A DNA stretch of 8,729 nt, from positions 1 through 8,729 of the forward strand of contig JALQUD010000036.1 of NCBI GenBank assembly GCA_023268595.1, in the 5' to 3' direction. Below, in pieces: positions 6,365-8,729 of the stretch. Origin of the DNA: Candidatus Saccharimonadia bacterium (GTDB taxonomy: Bacteria; Patescibacteriota; Saccharimonadia; Saccharimonadales; UBA4665). How positions within the stretch are numbered: the first letter of the stretch is position 1; each line of letters opens with the position of its first letter. The notes below the pieces were generated by a model that worked only from the letters and a program-made list of their open reading frames with translations, did not search any database and was not told the DNA's origin. The position numbers and the translations under genes are program-made.

Positions 6365-6410
6365 TTAGCCGGCACCGGTGCCTTAACCGGTCGCCGGCTA
6401 ATTCTTCCTT
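6365..6410 (+). terminator. Intrinsic terminator of rpsP
   Basis: TTAGCCGGC (6365-6373) pairs with GCCGGCTAA (6393-6401), and the inner ACCGGT (6374-6379) pairs with ACCGGT (6386-6391), with a single bulged C at 6392 and a 6-nt loop GCCTTA. This gives a 15-bp GC-rich stem. A pyrimidine, T-rich stretch follows (6402-6410). Its end overlaps the -35 of the next promoter. Confidence 0.8.
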
Positions 6411-6437
6411 GTAGCCTTATCCCGGGCACGCTATAAT
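6409..6437 (+). promoter_or_regulatory. Promoter of the KH-domain gene
   Basis: TTGTAG (6409-6414), 17-bp spacer, TATAAT (6432-6437, 6 of 6). The predicted start near 6444 gives a leader of about 22 nt carrying AAAGGAGG (6450-6457). This rules out the in-frame ATG at 6436, which overlaps the -10. Confidence 0.75.
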
Positions 6438-6465
6438 GCGCCTACCGGTAAAGGAGGATCCCGAC

Positions 6466-6876
6466 ATGAGCAGTATCGACCAGCAATTCGTTGAATACAT
6501 CGTAAAATCCCTTGTAGGTAAACCGGAAGACGTCATCGTTGAACGGCGAATCGATGAGAAGGGTGTGCTACTGGAGCTGACCGTCGATCCGGAAGATCTT
6601 GGCCGCGTGATCGGCAAACGTGGAGCTACCGCACAGAGTCTGCGGACGTTACTCCGGGCACTCGGCACCAAGAACGACGCACGCTATAACTTGAAGATCG
6701 TCGATAACGGCACTGGCGAGGAGCATCGTCACGACGACGACCAAGCCGATGACACTGAGCAGTCTGGGCCTAGCGTACGGAACGAAGGTGATACTGCCAA
6801 TCGCTCCGACGATGAAGACAGCCGGGTGAACCGCACCCGCCGTGAGCTTCAGGAACTCGATGACCTGGACGTGTAA
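6466..6876 (+). CDS. khpA: KH-domain RNA-binding protein, KhpA-like
   Basis: 136-residue protein with one KH domain (about 1-80), matching the small RNA-binding family encoded next to rpsP in many bacteria (KhpA/YlqC). Features: QQFVEYIVKSLVGKPEDVIVE at the N-terminus and a GxxG loop in VIGKRGATAQSLRTLL (G50-K-R-G53). The usual family length is about 75-90; residues 81-136 are a strongly acidic, Asp/Glu/Asn-rich tail, probably disordered. ATG 6466 is chosen because a full Shine-Dalgarno, AAAGGAGG, ends 8 nt upstream and because the alternative ATG at 6436 lies in the promoter. KhpA in other bacteria works with KhpB in cell elongation and small-RNA binding; whether it does so here is unknown. 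The gene has its own promoter, and no terminator is apparent right after it. Confidence 0.9.
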   Translation: MSSIDQQFVEYIVKSLVGKPEDVIVERRIDEKGVLLELTVDPEDLGRVIGKRGATAQSLRTLLRALGTKNDARYNLKIVDNGTGEEHRHDDDQADDTEQSGPSVRNEGDTANRSDDEDSRVNRTRRELQELDDLDV

Positions 6877-6903
6877 GACCGCGTTGTAATCCTTACTCAG
6901 TAC

Positions 6904-6932
6904 TTGCCAGCTTTAAGCGCGTCCGGTATAGT
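6904..6932 (+). promoter_or_regulatory. Promoter of a non-coding transcript
   Basis: TTGCCA (6904-6909, 5 of 6), 17-bp spacer, TATAGT (6927-6932, 5 of 6). The predicted start is at about 6938-6939. No ORF with a ribosome binding site follows before the terminator at 7060-7091. Confidence 0.75.
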
Positions 6933-6937
6933 TTGAG

Positions 6938-7095
6938 AGGTCGAACAACGACAGGACTTATCGAAAATTGATAAGGCCCTTCATCCCAAACAAAAATATA
7001 CAGCTCATGCGAGCCAAATCATAGGCCCGTTCGCCTTGTGAATTGGGAGCTTTATGTGACAAAAAGAACCTCTCTTATGGGGTTCTTTTTGGTTT
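6938..7095 (+). ncRNA. Putative structured small RNA or attenuator leader, unassigned
   Basis: A transcript of about 157 nt is predicted between a good promoter and a strong intrinsic terminator, with no credible protein. Helices visible by eye: CTTATC/GATAAG (6957-6962 with 6970-6975); a closing helix TCCCAA/TTGGGA (6984-6989 with 7043-7048) that encloses GCTC-ATGC-GAGC (7003-7014) and AGGC/GCCT (7023-7026 with 7033-7036); then the terminator. The 5' end GAGAGGT (6935-6941) is complementary to ACCTCTC (7068-7074) in the terminator arm. It does not look like tRNA, tmRNA, RNase P RNA or SRP RNA (no GGAAG-type SRP core, no tRNA T-arm). It could be a free small RNA or a switch controlling read-through into the monophosphatase gene. 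The helices were found by inspection, not by energy calculation. Confidence 0.55.
7060..7095 (+). terminator. Strong intrinsic terminator of the small RNA
   Basis: CAAAAAGAACC (7060-7070) pairs with GGTTCTTTTTG (7081-7091), extended inward by a U-G and a C-G pair, with a 6-nt loop. The T5 run sits in the 3' arm and the matching A5 run in the 5' arm, so it could work in both directions. Confidence 0.85.
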
Positions 7096-7148
7096 GTGCC
7101 ATAAGTAAACTATGCAAAGTGCTCAAGGTATGCATCGGGTGGCACACC

Positions 7149-7157
7149 TGCCATAAT
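7149..7157 (+). promoter_or_regulatory. Extended -10 promoter of the monophosphatase gene
   Basis: TGC followed by CATAAT (7152-7157, 5 of 6). The -35 is weak. The predicted start near 7164 coincides with the ATG at 7165, implying a leaderless mRNA, and excludes the in-frame ATG at 7156, which overlaps the -10. Confidence 0.55.
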
Positions 7158-7164
7158 GTCGTGT

Positions 7165-7971
7165 ATGGATGTACAACAACTGAACGAGGCGCTAGCCTTC
7201 GGCGTCAAGCTGGCCGATGACGCCGGCGCTATCATGCGTGACTATTTTTACCGGACCGACCAAGGTCAGGAGCGTAAAGCCGACGAAACCGTCGTGACCG
7301 CTGCCGACCGGCTCGTCAACCAGCTAGTGATCGACCAAGTCAACGCCAGCCGTGCAAGCGAAGGCGTGCTGGGCGAGGAGGCGTCGGTACGGACCGGCAG
7401 TGAACATTTATGGGTGTGTGACCCGATCGATGGTACGAACGGTTTCACGACCGGACTACCGACGGCGGTCTTCTCGCTCGCCTACGTGGTTGATGGCGAG
7501 CCGCTCGTGGCAGTCGTCAGTAACCCGTTCACGCGTGAACTGTTCACGGCCGTCAAAGGTGCGGGTGCACGATGTAACGCCGAACCGATGCGCGTCAGCG
7601 GCCGGGGTATCGGCCAGGCGGTCATCGCCGGGCCGGGCGGACTCAAGGAGCTGACCAGGCACATGCCGGTATATACCTCATTGTGCGAAGCCGGAGCGAT
7701 CGTCAGGCCTTTCGGAGGTATGGTGTACCAATGCTGCCTGATCGCACGGGGCAAGCTTGATGCACGGTTATTCCCAGGCTATGGGGCCCATGACATGGCG
7801 GCAGCCAAGCTGCTGGTCGAAGAGGCCGGAGGCACGGTCACTGATATCGATGGCAAACACCAACGGTATGACCGGGCGATACGGGGAGCTATCGTATCAA
7901 ACGGCGTGATCCATCAGGAGCTGCTGACGGCGGTCTCGGTGCACGGCAGCGATGATTTCCTGGGCTTCTGA
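7165..7971 (+). CDS. Inositol-monophosphatase-family phosphatase
   Basis: Mg2+-dependent, Li+-sensitive-type phosphomonoesterase fold (FIG superfamily: inositol monophosphatase, CysQ/PAP phosphatase, histidinol phosphatase, fructose bisphosphatase). About 268 residues, normal length. Metal-site motifs are complete: KADETVVTAAD (38-48), GEE (70-72), DPIDGT (86-91), and HDMAA...EEAGG (D210), where the usual Trp of WDxAA is His209. The exact substrate cannot be told; inositol phosphate, 3'-phosphoadenosine phosphate or histidinol phosphate are the candidates. ATG 7165 is preferred to ATG 7156 because the latter overlaps the extended -10; three residues are at stake, and no Shine-Dalgarno helps either. 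The gene separates the KH gene and trmD, which are nearer in most bacteria. Ends with TGA. Confidence 0.88.
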   Translation: MDVQQLNEALAFGVKLADDAGAIMRDYFYRTDQGQERKADETVVTAADRLVNQLVIDQVNASRASEGVLGEEASVRTGSEHLWVCDPIDGTNGFTTGLPTAVFSLAYVVDGEPLVAVVSNPFTRELFTAVKGAGARCNAEPMRVSGRGIGQAVIAGPGGLKELTRHMPVYTSLCEAGAIVRPFGGMVYQCCLIARGKLDARLFPGYGAHDMAAAKLLVEEAGGTVTDIDGKHQRYDRAIRGAIVSNGVIHQELLTAVSVHGSDDFLGF

Positions 7972-8007
7972 CCATGCATGACAGATTCCAGGCCGAAATG
8001 TCACACC

Positions 8008-8035
8008 TTCGAAACCGTAGTCGCGCTGGTACAAT
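8008..8035 (+). promoter_or_regulatory. Extended -10 promoter of trmD
   Basis: TGG followed by TACAAT (8030-8035, 5 of 6), with a partial -35 TTCGAA at 8008-8013 and a 16-bp spacer. The predicted start falls on or next to the A of ATG 8042, so the trmD mRNA is probably leaderless; there is no Shine-Dalgarno. Confidence 0.6.
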
Positions 8036-8041
8036 GTACAC

Positions 8042-8710
8042 ATGAAGATTCAGATAATCACCCTATTCCCAGAAATGTTCGTCAAGGTATTCGGCTCAAG
8101 CATGTTGTGGAAGGCCCAGGACCGCGGCATCGTGGAATACGCCCTGGTCGATCTCCGTCAGTTCGGCATCGGTAGCCGCAAGACGGTCGACGATACGCCG
8201 TATGGCGGAGGTGATGGCATGCTTCTGAAGCCTGAGCCGATCGTGGCAGCTATCGAATACGCGAAGTCCCAGGTAGCTGAAGACCGTTCCGCGCGTGTCT
8301 TGCTACCGACACCCCGTGGGAAGCAGTACGTCCAATCCGATGCCAAGCGGCTGGCTGCAGCCGGTCTCAACGGTGGCGACCTCATAGTGGTGTGTCCCCG
8401 CTATGAGGGGTATGACGAACGTGTCACCGAATATATCGACGAGCAGTTCTGTATTGGTAATTATGTCCTTACCGGTGGTGAATTACCGGCCATGGTCCTG
8501 GTGGACTCTGTCGTCCGTCTACTCCCTGGCGTATTAGGGGGAGAGGCTTCGGCCGAGATAGAATCATTCCAGGATGATGATCAGAACATCGAATTCCCCC
8601 AGTTCACCCGTCCGGAAGTTTTTCGGGGCCGCCGTGTGCCCGAAGTGCTGCTGAACGGTAATCACGGCGAAATCGCCAAATGGCGTGCCGAACATAGCCA
8701 TAAAGCGTAG
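8042..8710 (+). CDS. trmD: tRNA (guanine-N1)-methyltransferase
   Basis: SPOUT-family enzyme that methylates G37 of tRNAs with SAM, preventing +1 frameshifting; it acts as a dimer with a trefoil knot. Landmarks: MKIQIITLFPEMF, VDDTPYGGGDGMLLKPEPI (49-67), PRYEGYDERV (119-128), IGNYVLTGGELPAM (138-151), R159, FPQFTRPEVFRG (185-196) and VPEVLLNGNHGEIAKWR. Deviations: CPRYEG replaces CGRYEG, IGNYVL replaces IGDYVL, and Glu174 in IESF falls where E. coli has the catalytic Asp169; the spacing from R159 (E. coli R154) is exactly 15 in both. At 222 residues it is shorter than E. coli TrmD (255) and lacks the last ~30 C-terminal residues; TAG ends it cleanly, with no sign of frameshift. The final 19 nt of the window show nothing. 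Confidence 0.95.
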   Translation: MKIQIITLFPEMFVKVFGSSMLWKAQDRGIVEYALVDLRQFGIGSRKTVDDTPYGGGDGMLLKPEPIVAAIEYAKSQVAEDRSARVLLPTPRGKQYVQSDAKRLAAAGLNGGDLIVVCPRYEGYDERVTEYIDEQFCIGNYVLTGGELPAMVLVDSVVRLLPGVLGGEASAEIESFQDDDQNIEFPQFTRPEVFRGRRVPEVLLNGNHGEIAKWRAEHSHKA

Positions 8711-8729
8711 GCCGACGAATCACATGGTG

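Noticed and set aside
6436..6465. Upstream ATG (6436) as start of the KH gene
   Set aside because: It overlaps the TATAAT -10 and reads through the strong Shine-Dalgarno used by ATG 6466.
6938..7060. SRP RNA, tRNA or tmRNA in the khpA-phosphatase gap
   Set aside because: No SRP helix 8 core, no tRNA T-arm (GGTTCGA) or CCA-ready acceptor, and no tmRNA ends could be seen; left as unassigned RNA.
7038..7220. 60-codon ORF starting with GTG upstream of the phosphatase gene
   Set aside because: It runs through the intrinsic terminator at 7060-7091 and the extended -10 at 7149-7157 and overlaps the phosphatase gene; no Shine-Dalgarno or family match.
1..8729. Mobile element, CRISPR array, phage or defence genes
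   Set aside because: No transposase, integrase, regular repeat-spacer pattern or terminal repeats seen; all genes are housekeeping and on the same strand.

Overview
This 8.7 kb window is a compact, single-strand run of housekeeping genes, mostly for translation and RNA metabolism. Every gene I can support is on the + strand. The organism is most likely a member of the Candidate Phyla Radiation (Patescibacteria), plausibly Candidatus Saccharibacteria (TM7). Reasons: a very short L32 lacking the zinc-ribbon cysteines; S16, NusB and KH proteins with charged low-complexity C-terminal tails; a Gly/Lys-rich insert in D-Ala-D-Ala ligase; and the order nusB - Nudix - rnc - rpsP - KH gene - trmD. TGA is a normal stop (ddl, rnc and the monophosphatase end with it), so this is not a code-25 lineage such as Gracilibacteria. 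The phylum assignment is inference from memory of these families and was not searched.

Layout. 1-866: 3' part of ddl (peptidoglycan precursor synthesis), entering from the left edge. 867-1117: intergenic region with two promoter-like -10 elements, a possible 15-codon Leu-rich leader ORF and a small hairpin with a T-rich tail. 1118-3580: leuS. 3581-3739: two promoter elements. 3740-3889: rpmF. 3890-5795: hairpin, then nusB, a Nudix hydrolase gene and rnc, closely spaced and probably co-transcribed. 5796-5961: textbook sigma70 promoter and a leader of about 110 nt. 5962-6342: rpsP, followed by a long terminator hairpin. 6409-6876: promoter and khpA-like KH gene. 6877-7164: a self-contained promoter-to-terminator unit with no credible ORF, probably an undescribed structured small RNA or attenuator. 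7165-7971: inositol-monophosphatase-family gene. 8042-8710: trmD, nearly up to the right edge.

How it fits together. LeuRS, L32, S16, TrmD (tRNA m1G37), RNase III (rRNA processing), NusB (rRNA antitermination) and the KH protein all serve ribosome and tRNA production or quality. The Nudix protein between nusB and rnc may act on RNA or nucleotides. Promoters are unusually easy to see: most transcription units have a close TATAAT match. Several genes (trmD, the monophosphatase and the putative leader peptide) have an extended -10 only 6-9 bp before the ATG, implying leaderless mRNAs.

The points most worth a second look are the orphan structured RNA at about 6935-7095, the Glu-for-Asp change at the expected catalytic base of TrmD, the collagen-like insert beside the active-site loop of Ddl, the leaderless promoter architecture, and the intergenic region before leuS.
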